NCBI RefSeq assembly: GCF_037949285.1
Contig: NZ_CP149927.1
Coordinates: 1-64,000, forward strand
Source: Thioclava sp. GXIMD4216
GTDB lineage: Bacteria > Pseudomonadota > Alphaproteobacteria > Rhodobacterales > Rhodobacteraceae
Direction of reading: 5' to 3'
Length of the DNA stretch: 64,000 nucleotides
Positions within the stretch are counted from its first letter, which is position 1, and each line of letters opens with the position of its first letter. This document shows positions 44,152 to 52,070 of the stretch, in pieces. Under the pieces are notes generated by a model, which was not told where the DNA came from, did not search any database, and saw only the letters and a list, made by a program, of their open reading frames with translations. The position numbers and the translations under genes are program-made.

Positions 44152-44997
44152 TCAGGCCGCCTGATAGGTACCGTCGTCTCCGGCTTCGGCCTCGGCACGG
44201 GCGTGACGCCTGCGTTGCGCGATCATCGCCGCGATCCGGCCCATCGCCATGCCACGCATCACCAAAGCCGTAGGAAGGAATGCCCATAGGATCACCAGCC
44301 AGATCAAAGCATGCGGGCTGCGCGGCATCACCGAAACAAACACAATAGAGACCAGCTTCAGCAGCACCGGCAGCAGAAAGGGAAGAACCACACCGACACT
44401 CGCATTCACCCAAGAATCGCGGCGCAACCTGTCCACCACATCCCCGCCCATCGTCGGATCGAAGGTCGGCAGATTGACCCAGACATTGAACCGCTCCTGC
44501 CGGTTGGGCCATCCCAGCGCATGAATCGCCACAAGAAAAGCCCCGATGCCCGTCAGGCACACCATGCTTGCAAGCCCCGCAAGGCTTTGCAACACCCCCA
44601 AACGCGATTGCGCCGCAGCGGGCAGAACCTGCATCAGAAGCCGCAAGGGGCTATAGGGGAAATCCAGCAGACCGCCGAAAGCATGCCCGAGCGCCAGCAA
44701 AAGCCGGTTGAAGGTGCTGGGCACCGCAGGGGCGATACTGGCCAGAGACAACAGGATCACCAGCCCGAAAAACACCAGAAAACGGATGCGGTTATAGGGC
44801 GCGGCATCGCGGAATTCGACAAGGCAGGGATAGACGGAACTGTATTCGAACACGGTCAGCCCTGCGAGAAACAAGGCGACAAAGGCCACGACCTGCATCG
44901 TATCGGCCCCTGCTCCGGGCAGAAGAAGCGCCGGAACACAGATCACGAATGCCAGTAATAGCGCCCGAAGACTGGCGCCGAAGATACGTAAAACCAC
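44152..44997 (-). CDS. Conserved membrane protein of unknown function
   Basis: This protein of about 281 aa has six or seven hydrophobic segments, a central loop with NRQERFNVWVNLPTFDPTMGGDVVDRL, and an Arg/Ala-rich cytoplasmic tail (AQRRRHARAEAEAGDD). The chosen GTG has AGAGGGCAGGG in front; an in-frame TTG at 45021 would add eight residues. It is followed after 5 bp by the secreted EEP-family gene, so both are probably co-transcribed. I do not recognise a named family. Confidence 0.7.
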   Translation of the reverse strand: MVLRIFGASLRALLLAFVICVPALLLPGAGADTMQVVAFVALFLAGLTVFEYSSVYPCLVEFRDAAPYNRIRFLVFFGLVILLSLASIAPAVPSTFNRLLLALGHAFGGLLDFPYSPLRLLMQVLPAAAQSRLGVLQSLAGLASMVCLTGIGAFLVAIHALGWPNRQERFNVWVNLPTFDPTMGGDVVDRLRRDSWVNASVGVVLPFLLPVLLKLVSIVFVSVMPRSPHALIWLVILWAFLPTALVMRGMAMGRIAAMIAQRRRHARAEAEAGDDGTYQAA

Positions 44998-45194
44998 TGC
45001 CCTGCCCTCTGGTCCGGACAACCGCGATACACTGTCGGGGTTTTATACCGGATCTGGATACTGCCTTAATCTTGCCATGATTTTGCCCAACTTCGCCACG
45101 TTTGGCAATCCGGCCGTGAAAATGCAGCCTATTTTCACAAAGCATCGGCCTTCCTGCCACAGCGCACGCGCCTCAGGCCTTATCCGGTTTGACG

Positions 45195-45506
45195 TCATCT
45201 GCCGCATGGCAAAGAGGGCCTCTCTGCCTTGAGCGTCTTTTGCGGTGCCTTCCGGCACAGGATGTAAAGCGTTGTGCCCGACAGGATCAAAAGACCGCAC
45301 AGCACCAGCAACGGCAGCCCCAGAAACAGGAAATCTTCCCGCGAGCCGACAAACAGGGACGCGACCCCGATATGCTGACAGTGCCCCGACACGCTGGCAA
45401 AGCCGCATGCCAAGCCAAGAACATAAACGCAGAAAATACAATCGGCCCCCGCCAATACGGCATTCAGGACCACCCAGATTTTCAACAGCCGGATTTGCAA
45501 TTTCAA
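45195..45506 (-). CDS. Small membrane protein of unknown function
   Basis: This 103-aa frame starts at TTG and is preceded by a strong GAGGAGG with 4-5 bp spacing. It contains two hydrophobic stretches (about residues 10-33 and 58-83), several cysteines (CIFCVYVLGLAC and GHCQ) and a basic tail. The ribosome site and membrane pattern support a real gene although codon use is ordinary. No family is recognised; two helices with paired cysteines would fit a small redox or regulatory membrane protein. Confidence 0.5.
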   Translation of the reverse strand: MKLQIRLLKIWVVLNAVLAGADCIFCVYVLGLACGFASVSGHCQHIGVASLFVGSREDFLFLGLPLLVLCGLLILSGTTLYILCRKAPQKTLKAERPSLPCGR

Positions 45507-45920
45507 TATACCTCCTCGATAGGCTCAGAAATGAGACGCATAAAATAATCGCCTGAGCCGTTTTGTAGAAATGGCGGATCGGGAACAGGGATTTTGTCGC
45601 GGCACGACATCCCGTCCACCGCCGCCATCCGAGAACAACCGGCCAGATCGGTCTAAATATTGAACATAAACGCATAATTGCGCGCCGGTTTACGAAAACC
45701 CTTGGCATATCAACGGCGGCCTCCGGCCAGCGAAACGCTCTATTTTACGCTTTTTTTCACATAGCCGACATGCACCTGATGCAAATATTTTCACCCACAC
45801 TCTACATTTCAGGCATTTTTCTTAATCAATCGATCAAACATCCACCCCGCCTTCGGCTTGACAATCGGCTTCAGGCCCGACGTTTTGCTCGGGATGACTT
45901 ATTGAATAAAGAGACAGTTG
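45507..45920. promoter_or_regulatory. Divergent gap upstream of the alanine symporter
   Basis: This 414-bp gap contains no supported ORF. It is AT-rich from about 45640 to 45840. A -35-like TTGACA at 45858 precedes the symporter gene, but the segment 17 bp on (CGTTTT) is a poor -10. A 7-bp inverted repeat GGCTCAG...CTGAGCC (45522-45559) lies near the small membrane-protein gene. Confidence 0.35.
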
Positions 45921-47393
45921 ATGACGACGGACACTCTGGAATCCTTTCTGGGAACAGTCGGGGGCATCGTATGGGGCCCCTACCTTCTTATCCCTCTCCT
46001 TCTGGGAACGGGTATTTTTCTCACCTTCCGACTGGGCGCGTTGCAGTTTGTCCGTCTTGGCGCGGCGCTGCGCCTTGGTCTGTGGCGCCGTCACGATCAT
46101 GGGGCCGAAGGGGATATCAGCCAGTTTCAGGCGCTGACCACCGCAATGGCGGCCACTGTCGGCACCGGTAACATCGTGGGGGTTGCCACCGCCATCAGCG
46201 TGGGCGGCCCGGGGGCGCTGTTCTGGATGTGGGTAACGGCCCTGCTGGGGATGGCCTCGAAATATTCCGAAGCCTTCTGCGGTGTGCGCTTCCGCGTCAC
46301 CGATGCGGCGGGCGAGAAATCGGGTGGCCCGCAATATTACCTCGAACGCGGCATTCCGAACGGATTCGGGAAATTCCTCGCCATCGCATTCTCGATTTTC
46401 GCGGTCTGCGCCTGTTTCGGCATCGGCAATATGACGCAGGGCAATTCCATCGCCTCGAACCTCGACCAGAGCTTCCATATCCCGACATGGATCTCCGGCG
46501 CGGTGCTGGCGGTGATGACGCTGGTTGTTCTGGTGGGCGGGATCAAGTCCATCGGTCGGGTAACGGCGGGTCTGGTGCCTGCGATGATCGTCTTCTATGT
46601 GCTGGGCGCGCTGTATATTCTGATCGCCAATGCGGGCACCATTCCGGCGGCTTTGGCCGAGATCTTCTCGGACGCCTTTACCGGCTCGGCGGCCACCGGC
46701 GGGTTCCTGGGCTCGACCATCATGATCGCTGTGCAATTCGGTGTGGCACGCGGCATTTTCTCGAATGAATCCGGCATGGGCTCGGCGGCGATTGCCGCAG
46801 CTTCGGCCCAGACCAGCCACCCCGTCCGGCAAGGGCTTGTCTCGATGACACAGACCTTTATCGATACGATCATCGTGGTCAGCTGCACCGGTCTGGTGAT
46901 TGTCACCACCGGCGTCTGGAACCAGCTCGACCCCGTGACCGGCGAGCAGATCTCGGCGGCCGTGATGACCGCCCGCGCCTTCTCCCACGGGCTGCCGGGA
47001 AGCTGGGGCGACTGGATCGTGACCTTGGGTCTTGTGCTTTTCGCCTATTCCACCATCCTCGGCTGGGCCTATTACGGCGAACGCAATATCGAGCGGCTCT
47101 TCGGTCGCCGCCTTGTCATGCCCTTCCGCGTGCTGTTCTCGGCCATCGTCTATATCGGCTGCACCATGCAACTGGGTGTGGTGTGGAACTTCTCGGATGT
47201 GATGAACGGGCTGATGGCCATCCCGAACCTGATCGGCCTCTTGATCCTGTCGGGGCTGATCGCCCGCGAAACGCGCCACTACCTGCGCCATGATCCCAAG
47301 CTGGAGGCCAACCAGCACGAGATTGAGGCCTTCATGCAGGGTCAGCCCGGCTGGGACGAGTGGAAAGCCTCAGATCATACCGTGCATCGCTAA
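45921..47393 (+). CDS. Alanine/glycine:cation symporter (AGCS family)
   Basis: This 490-aa inner-membrane protein with about eleven hydrophobic segments imports alanine or glycine with Na+ (or H+). AGCS hallmarks are GDISQFQALTTAMAATVGTGNIVGVATAI near the N-terminus, GPGALFWMWVTALLGMASKYSE, and IFSNESGMGSAAIAAASA in the middle. The ATG is preceded by AAAGAGA. It is followed by a strong terminator and converges on the FAD oxidoreductase operon, so a link to D-amino-acid metabolism is possible but unproven. Confidence 0.93.
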   Translation: MTTDTLESFLGTVGGIVWGPYLLIPLLLGTGIFLTFRLGALQFVRLGAALRLGLWRRHDHGAEGDISQFQALTTAMAATVGTGNIVGVATAISVGGPGALFWMWVTALLGMASKYSEAFCGVRFRVTDAAGEKSGGPQYYLERGIPNGFGKFLAIAFSIFAVCACFGIGNMTQGNSIASNLDQSFHIPTWISGAVLAVMTLVVLVGGIKSIGRVTAGLVPAMIVFYVLGALYILIANAGTIPAALAEIFSDAFTGSAATGGFLGSTIMIAVQFGVARGIFSNESGMGSAAIAAASAQTSHPVRQGLVSMTQTFIDTIIVVSCTGLVIVTTGVWNQLDPVTGEQISAAVMTARAFSHGLPGSWGDWIVTLGLVLFAYSTILGWAYYGERNIERLFGRRLVMPFRVLFSAIVYIGCTMQLGVVWNFSDVMNGLMAIPNLIGLLILSGLIARETRHYLRHDPKLEANQHEIEAFMQGQPGWDEWKASDHTVHR

Positions 47394-47397
47394 GGAA

Positions 47398-47421
47398 AGG
47401 GGGCCGCTTGGCCCCCTTTTT
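47398..47421 (+). terminator. Intrinsic terminator after the symporter gene
   Basis: GGGGCC-GCTT-GGCCCC followed by C and five T residues forms a good rho-independent terminator directly after the stop. The T tract reaches the stop codon of the convergent oxidoreductase gene. Confidence 0.9.
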
Positions 47422-48773
47422 CATCTGCGGGTGATGCCGCTCATCGGTGCGATTTTCGACCCGTCCGAGAAACGGTGCAGCCGGAAGGGCGAGGGGTCCA
47501 CGATAGGCGGATGGCCGGTCATCAGATCGGCCACCAGCCGCCCCGCTCCCGGACCAAGCCCGAAGCCATGCCCCGAAAATCCGGTCGAGACAAACAGCCC
47601 CTTGACCCCGTTCTTCACCCCTTCGGTGCCGGAGATCACAGGGATCACATCGGGCAGCACGTCGATAATCCCCGCCCAGCGTTGTTCGATCTTCATGCCC
47701 TTCATCTTGGGCCAGCGCGACGAAACGCGTTCAAAGACCTTATCGATAAAGGCGGTCTCGGGCTGGGGGTCCATGATGCGGTTCTCCTCGAAGGGGGTCA
47801 CATCATTGGCGCTCCATTTGCGCTTGGTCTTCAGCCCGTCCACAAAGGCCGAGCCAAAGCCGAAACGCAGCCCGCGCCATTCGTTCTTCAGCGCCGGAAG
47901 GAAGGCACCGAACAGGCGGAAGCTATCGGGGGTGATCTCGTAGCGGCTATTGGCGGAAGAGGCGATGGTATAGCCGCCGTCCATCCGGCGCCGCATGGCG
48001 AATTCGCGGAACTTGATCGTGCCTTCGGGTCCGCCCTCCATGGGGGAGGTCCGCAACACGGTGTTCTTGGTGCGCAGCTGCGGCAGGTAGATGCCCATAT
48101 TGTCCAGCATCAACCGCGACCAGATGCCCCCCGCCAGCAGCACCTGCGAACAGGCGATCCGCCCGTATTCGGTGATCACACCCGTCACGCGGCCATCCTT
48201 GACATCAATCATCCGCACGGCCGTATTCTGATGCACGCTGCCACCACGGGCCTGCACGGCGCGGGCCACGGCAGGCGCGGCCTTTTGCGGCTCGGCGCGG
48301 CCATCCTTGGGGTTATGAAGCGCGCCCTTGATCGGCAGATCCATCCCCTCATATTCAGCCAGCGCCTCCTCACGGGTGATCATGCGCGCGGGGATCTGGT
48401 AGCTTTGCAGCAGATCAGCCCATTCCTTTTCTTCTTCCAGCACATCATCGCTGGCACAGGTATAGGTCACCCCCGACTGGCGATAGCCCGTCTCGGCCTC
48501 GACCCTCTCGTTGAGCCCCTCCCACATGCGCACGGCTTCCACCATCAGGGGCATCTCGCGCGGGTCACGATGGGTCAGCCGCACCCAGCCCCAGTTGCGG
48601 CTGGATTGTTCCGCCCCGATCTCGCCCTTCTCGCAGATCGCCACCTTCAGCCCGCGGTCCACCAGTTCAAGCGCGGCACAGGTGCCCGCAATTCCACCAC
48701 CGATAATCACAACATCCACCGCCTTCGGCAGGACGGCATCGCTTTCGACCGGGTCAAGCTTCGGTCCTGGCAT
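47421..48773 (-). CDS. FAD-dependent oxidoreductase (DAO family), copy A
   Basis: This 450-aa protein of the glycine/D-amino-acid oxidase family starts MPGPKLDP with AAGGAG 7 bp upstream. The FAD motif is VVIIGGGIAGTCAALELV, and the family-specific SSRNWGWVR follows. The C-terminal FAD contact is STGFSGHGFGLGPGAGRL. It is a clear paralogue of the oxidoreductase encoded at 53.9-55.2 kb in the same operon. Such enzymes oxidise amines, N-methyl or D-amino acids; the substrate is presumably the compound brought in by the ABC transporter. Confidence 0.88.
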   Translation of the reverse strand: MPGPKLDPVESDAVLPKAVDVVIIGGGIAGTCAALELVDRGLKVAICEKGEIGAEQSSRNWGWVRLTHRDPREMPLMVEAVRMWEGLNERVEAETGYRQSGVTYTCASDDVLEEEKEWADLLQSYQIPARMITREEALAEYEGMDLPIKGALHNPKDGRAEPQKAAPAVARAVQARGGSVHQNTAVRMIDVKDGRVTGVITEYGRIACSQVLLAGGIWSRLMLDNMGIYLPQLRTKNTVLRTSPMEGGPEGTIKFREFAMRRRMDGGYTIASSANSRYEITPDSFRLFGAFLPALKNEWRGLRFGFGSAFVDGLKTKRKWSANDVTPFEENRIMDPQPETAFIDKVFERVSSRWPKMKGMKIEQRWAGIIDVLPDVIPVISGTEGVKNGVKGLFVSTGFSGHGFGLGPGAGRLVADLMTGHPPIVDPSPFRLHRFSDGSKIAPMSGITRR

Positions 48774-48809
48774 GGGTCTTCTCCTTAAATCAGACGGGAA
48801 CACCCCGTC

Positions 48810-50126
48810 TTATGCATGGGGCGGCAGGGGCGCGCCCTGTCGCAAAGCCTTGAAATTATCGCGCAACCGATAGCCCAGAAGCGCCGCCTTGGGCGCCACG
48901 TCCATATAGCGCGGCTGAGCGCTGAGCGGTTCAAGCCGGAGGTCCAATTCGGCCTCCATCGCCCAATCCGCCAGAATACCGCCCAGCATCGACCCGGTCG
49001 GCACGCCCCGCCCCGACAGGCCAGTCATCGCCACCACGCCGGGGGCAAGCTGGTAGAGGCGGGGCACGGTCTGGCGCTGCATGTCCAGCTCGCCGGTCCA
49101 GAAGAAGTCCCAGCGGATGTCCTCGCGGATTTCGGGATGCAGCCACTTCAGACGGTCGGTCATGATCTTTGCGGTGAGCGCACGGTCATAGCCGCGCCGG
49201 ACCATCGGAAACATAGAGGCCACAATGCGGTTTTGCGCGCTGTATTTATAGACATAGATATCGCCGCGCCCGTCCTGAATGGTGGTGCGCTTGGGCAGAA
49301 GATGGGCCTGCGTTTCGGGCGACAGAGGTTGGGTCGCCGCCACAAACACCCGCAGGATGCGGAAGGTCTGGTCGAGCTTCGGCCAACCCGCCACCGTATA
49401 GGCGCCCGTGGTATAGATCACCTTCTCGGCCAGCACCCTGCCCTGCGGCGTGGTGACCGCCCATTGGCCGCCCTCGCGCGAGGTGCCCGTCACATGGCTT
49501 TCGGTGAAGATCTGCCCGCCTTCGCGCATGACGGCCCGCGCCAGCCCCCGCGCATAGCCAAGCGCATTCAGCCCGCCCGCCTCTTCGTGATACCACCCGC
49601 CCATGAAGCGCGGCGATCCGGTGATGGCCGCAACCTCTGCGCGGTCGAGCATACGCGTGCGTGCGCCCACCGCGTTATATTCGATGGCGCGTTTCTCCAT
49701 CACCTTGATATGGCTGGGGAATAAAGCGCCCTGCACATAGCCGTTCTGCTCCCATTCGCAGTCGATCCCATAGTCGCGGATCATCGCGCCCACGCGGTCA
49801 TTGGCGCGGGTCTGGCGGTGGATCAGCCGCTCGGCCCAAGGCTCGCCCAACACGCGGCGCAGATCGGGCAGCGAATAATGGGTGAAGGTCGGCGTGCAAT
49901 GGCCCGCGTTCCGCCCCGAGCCGCCAAACCCCACCTGAGCGCGCTCAAGCACCACCACGCTGACGCCCTGTTTGGCTAGCTCCAAAGCCGTGGTCAGGCC
50001 GGAATAGCCCGCGCCCACAATACAGACATCCGCCTGCACATCGCCCTGCAAGGGCCGAGTCTGCGGCGCGGGGGCGGCCGTTGCATACCAGAGCGTGTCC
50101 TCGAAGGGGGAAAACCGGCGCATCAT
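48810..50126 (-). CDS. FAD-dependent oxidoreductase (PuuB/DadA-like), third oxidase of the operon
   Basis: This 438-aa DAO-family protein has an FAD motif VCIVGAGYSGLTTALELA and GSGRNAGHCTP, the signature of PuuB/OrdL-like gamma-glutamylputrescine or opine-type oxidases. The C-terminal FAD block is AMTGLSGRGVPTGSMLGG. Start: two adjacent ATGs lie at the end of the permease gene; the second has the better-spaced GAGGG. The longer upstream frame overlaps the permease and is not used. It differs clearly from the paired oxidases A and B, so the pathway may have two amine-oxidation steps. Confidence 0.85.
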   Translation of the reverse strand: MMRRFSPFEDTLWYATAAPAPQTRPLQGDVQADVCIVGAGYSGLTTALELAKQGVSVVVLERAQVGFGGSGRNAGHCTPTFTHYSLPDLRRVLGEPWAERLIHRQTRANDRVGAMIRDYGIDCEWEQNGYVQGALFPSHIKVMEKRAIEYNAVGARTRMLDRAEVAAITGSPRFMGGWYHEEAGGLNALGYARGLARAVMREGGQIFTESHVTGTSREGGQWAVTTPQGRVLAEKVIYTTGAYTVAGWPKLDQTFRILRVFVAATQPLSPETQAHLLPKRTTIQDGRGDIYVYKYSAQNRIVASMFPMVRRGYDRALTAKIMTDRLKWLHPEIREDIRWDFFWTGELDMQRQTVPRLYQLAPGVVAMTGLSGRGVPTGSMLGGILADWAMEAELDLRLEPLSAQPRYMDVAPKAALLGYRLRDNFKALRQGAPLPPHA

Positions 50127-50130
50127 GCCC

Positions 50131-51012
50131 TCACAGATCGGTGCGGCTGTCGAAGGCGTCGCGCAGACCGTCTCCGATAAAGTTGAACCCCGCCACGGCA
50201 ATGGTGATCGCCACACCGGGCACAATGGCCAGCCAAGGCGCGCTATCGAGATATTGCTGCGCACCATTGAGCATATTGCCCCAAGATGGCAGCGGCGGCT
50301 GGATGCCATAGCCAAGGAAAGAGATATAGGCCTCAAGCAGGATCGCGCGGGCCACCGTCAGCGTGGCGGCCACGATGATCGGGCCGATGGCATTGGGCAG
50401 AAGCTCGCGGAACATGATCCAGCGCTCGGACAGGCCCAGCATCTGGGCGGCCTGCACGAAATCCTGACCCTTTAGCGCTTTGACCTCGGCCTCGACGATG
50501 CGGGCCACCTCCATCCAGCTGGTGGCGGCAATGATCAACGCGATCATAACCGGCCCGGGCTGGATAAAGGCCGCCAGCGCCAGCAGCAAAAACACCGACG
50601 GGAAGGACAGAAACGCATCGACGATCCGCATCAGCACCGCCGAGACCTTACCGCCGTAATAGCCCGACAGCACCCCGATGACCGACCCGATGGCGGTGGC
50701 AATCACCATCACCGCAAAGCCGATCGCCATGGACACCTGCCCCGCATGGAACAGCCGCGCGGCGATATCGCGGCCCAGAGGGTCGGTGCCGAAGATATGC
50801 GCGCCAGTGCCGGGAGGCGCAAAGCGCGCGCGCAGGTCGATATAGAGTTCGTCATAGGGCAGGAAATGCGGCCCCGCGAAACAGGCCACGGTCAGCGCCA
50901 GCACCATGATGAGCCCCAGAAGCGCCAGCTTATGCGAGGCAAAGCGGCGCAGCGCGCGGGACTGGAAGAGCTTGCGGCGCGGCGCGAGATCGGTTGTTGT
51001 GGTGGTCATCAA
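50131..51012 (-). CDS. ABC transporter permease (DppC/OppC type)
   Basis: This 293-aa permease has a cytoplasmic N-terminus (RKLFQSRALRRFASHKLALLGL, the OppC N-terminal signature), six hydrophobic segments and the coupling loop QDFVQAAQMLGLSERWIMFRELLPNAIGPII. It pairs with the DppB-type permease encoded 7 bp upstream, and its stop is only 4 bp from the next oxidoreductase start. Confidence 0.92.
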   Translation of the reverse strand: MMTTTTTDLAPRRKLFQSRALRRFASHKLALLGLIMVLALTVACFAGPHFLPYDELYIDLRARFAPPGTGAHIFGTDPLGRDIAARLFHAGQVSMAIGFAVMVIATAIGSVIGVLSGYYGGKVSAVLMRIVDAFLSFPSVFLLLALAAFIQPGPVMIALIIAATSWMEVARIVEAEVKALKGQDFVQAAQMLGLSERWIMFRELLPNAIGPIIVAATLTVARAILLEAYISFLGYGIQPPLPSWGNMLNGAQQYLDSAPWLAIVPGVAITIAVAGFNFIGDGLRDAFDSRTDL

Positions 51013-51019
51013 AGCCTCC

Positions 51020-51970
51020 TCAGTCCAGACGGATGCGCGGATCGATCAGCGCAACAATGAGATCGGCGGCCAGATTGCCCACCAGAACCAGAATGGCCGA
51101 GGCCATCAGCAGCCCCATCACCACCGGATAGTCGTTATAGCCAAGGCTATCGAGGAAGAGCCGCCCCATGCCGGGCCATGTGAAGACGGTCTCGGTCACC
51201 AGAGCGCCGCCCAGCACCATAGGCAGCTGCAAGCCCGCCAAGGTGATCATCGGCACCAGCGAATTGCCCACGATATGTTTGAAAAGCACACGGCGCGAAG
51301 TCAGCCCTTTGGCGCGGGCCGTGCGCACGAAATCCTGCTTGATGACATTGAGCGTGGAGGTGCGCATATAGCGCGACCAGATCGCCACATCGACCAGCGC
51401 CAGCACCATGGCGGGCAGGATCAGGTGGCGCAGGTAATCGAGCACCGACCCATCGCCCACGGTGTACATATTGCCCGCAGGCAGCCAGCCCAGATTGAGC
51501 GAGAAGACATAGATCGCGACAAGCCCGAACCAGAAGGTCGGGATCGACAGCGCGACCATGGCAAAGACCGTCATCGTATAGTCAAACGCGCCCCCACGTT
51601 TGAGCGCCGAGAAAATCCCGATGGCCGAGCCCAGCGTCACCGAAATCACCGTCGCCGTGCCCATCAGCAAAAGCGTGGCGAAAAGATGCCGCCCGATGAC
51701 CGCCAGAACGGGCTGGCCGTCGCGGTAGCTTTGCCCCCAATCGCCCACGAACAGATGGCTGAGCCAGTCGATATATTGCACCGGAAGCGGGCGGTTCAGC
51801 CCCATCTGCTCGGCGATCTTGGCCAGCTGCTCCTGCGTCATGCCGGGGCTGAGAGCGAATTGCGACAGCGGCCCCCCGGGGGCCAGCGACAGCACGCAAA
51901 AGCCGATACAGGAGACGATGACAAGAAGGATCAGGCTTTGCCCGAGGCGGGACAGGATATAGCGCAGCAT
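51020..51970 (-). CDS. ABC transporter permease (DppB/OppB type)
   Basis: This 316-aa permease starts MLRYILSRLGQSLILLVIVSCIGF and carries the expected periplasmic loop with GGPL and GLNRPLPVQYIDWL. The coupling loop is QDFVRTARAKGLTSRRVLFKHIVGNSLVPMI. It forms the channel with the DppC-type partner. Two strong hairpins precede it in the 100-bp gap after the binding-protein gene. Confidence 0.92.
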   Translation of the reverse strand: MLRYILSRLGQSLILLVIVSCIGFCVLSLAPGGPLSQFALSPGMTQEQLAKIAEQMGLNRPLPVQYIDWLSHLFVGDWGQSYRDGQPVLAVIGRHLFATLLLMGTATVISVTLGSAIGIFSALKRGGAFDYTMTVFAMVALSIPTFWFGLVAIYVFSLNLGWLPAGNMYTVGDGSVLDYLRHLILPAMVLALVDVAIWSRYMRTSTLNVIKQDFVRTARAKGLTSRRVLFKHIVGNSLVPMITLAGLQLPMVLGGALVTETVFTWPGMGRLFLDSLGYNDYPVVMGLLMASAILVLVGNLAADLIVALIDPRIRLD

Positions 51971-52012
51971 GTCGTGCCTTTCGGTTGGGGCTTCGGAAAT
52001 AGGGGAAAAGGC

Positions 52013-52063
52013 CCCTCCGCGGATCGCGCGGAGGGACAGGGTCCGGAGGGATGCGCCCTCCGG
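52013..52063 (-). repeat. Tandem stem-loops between the binding-protein and permease genes
   Basis: Two perfect hairpins stand 7 bp apart: CCCTCCGCG/CGCGGAGGG (52013-52035) and CCGGAGGG/CCCTCCGG (52043-52063). On the minus strand the second one met by the polymerase is followed by CCTTTTCC. They probably stabilise the 3' end of the binding-protein message and reduce readthrough to the permeases. Confidence 0.7.
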
Positions 52064-52070
52064 CTGGGGG

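Noticed and set aside
44155..44560. Long N-terminal extension of the EEP-family ORF
   Set aside because: It runs through the coding region of the upstream membrane protein, and a hydrophobic signal just after that gene marks the likely start.
45043..45708. 221-codon minus-strand frame overlapping the small membrane protein
   Set aside because: Arg/Cys/Trp-rich composition and no ribosome site; the 103-aa frame with GAGGAGG is the better candidate.
45834..47318. 494-codon frame antisense to the alanine symporter
   Set aside because: Its composition (His/Asp/Arg/Gly rich) is the usual antisense shadow of a GC-rich membrane-protein gene, and the plus strand encodes a clear AGCS protein.
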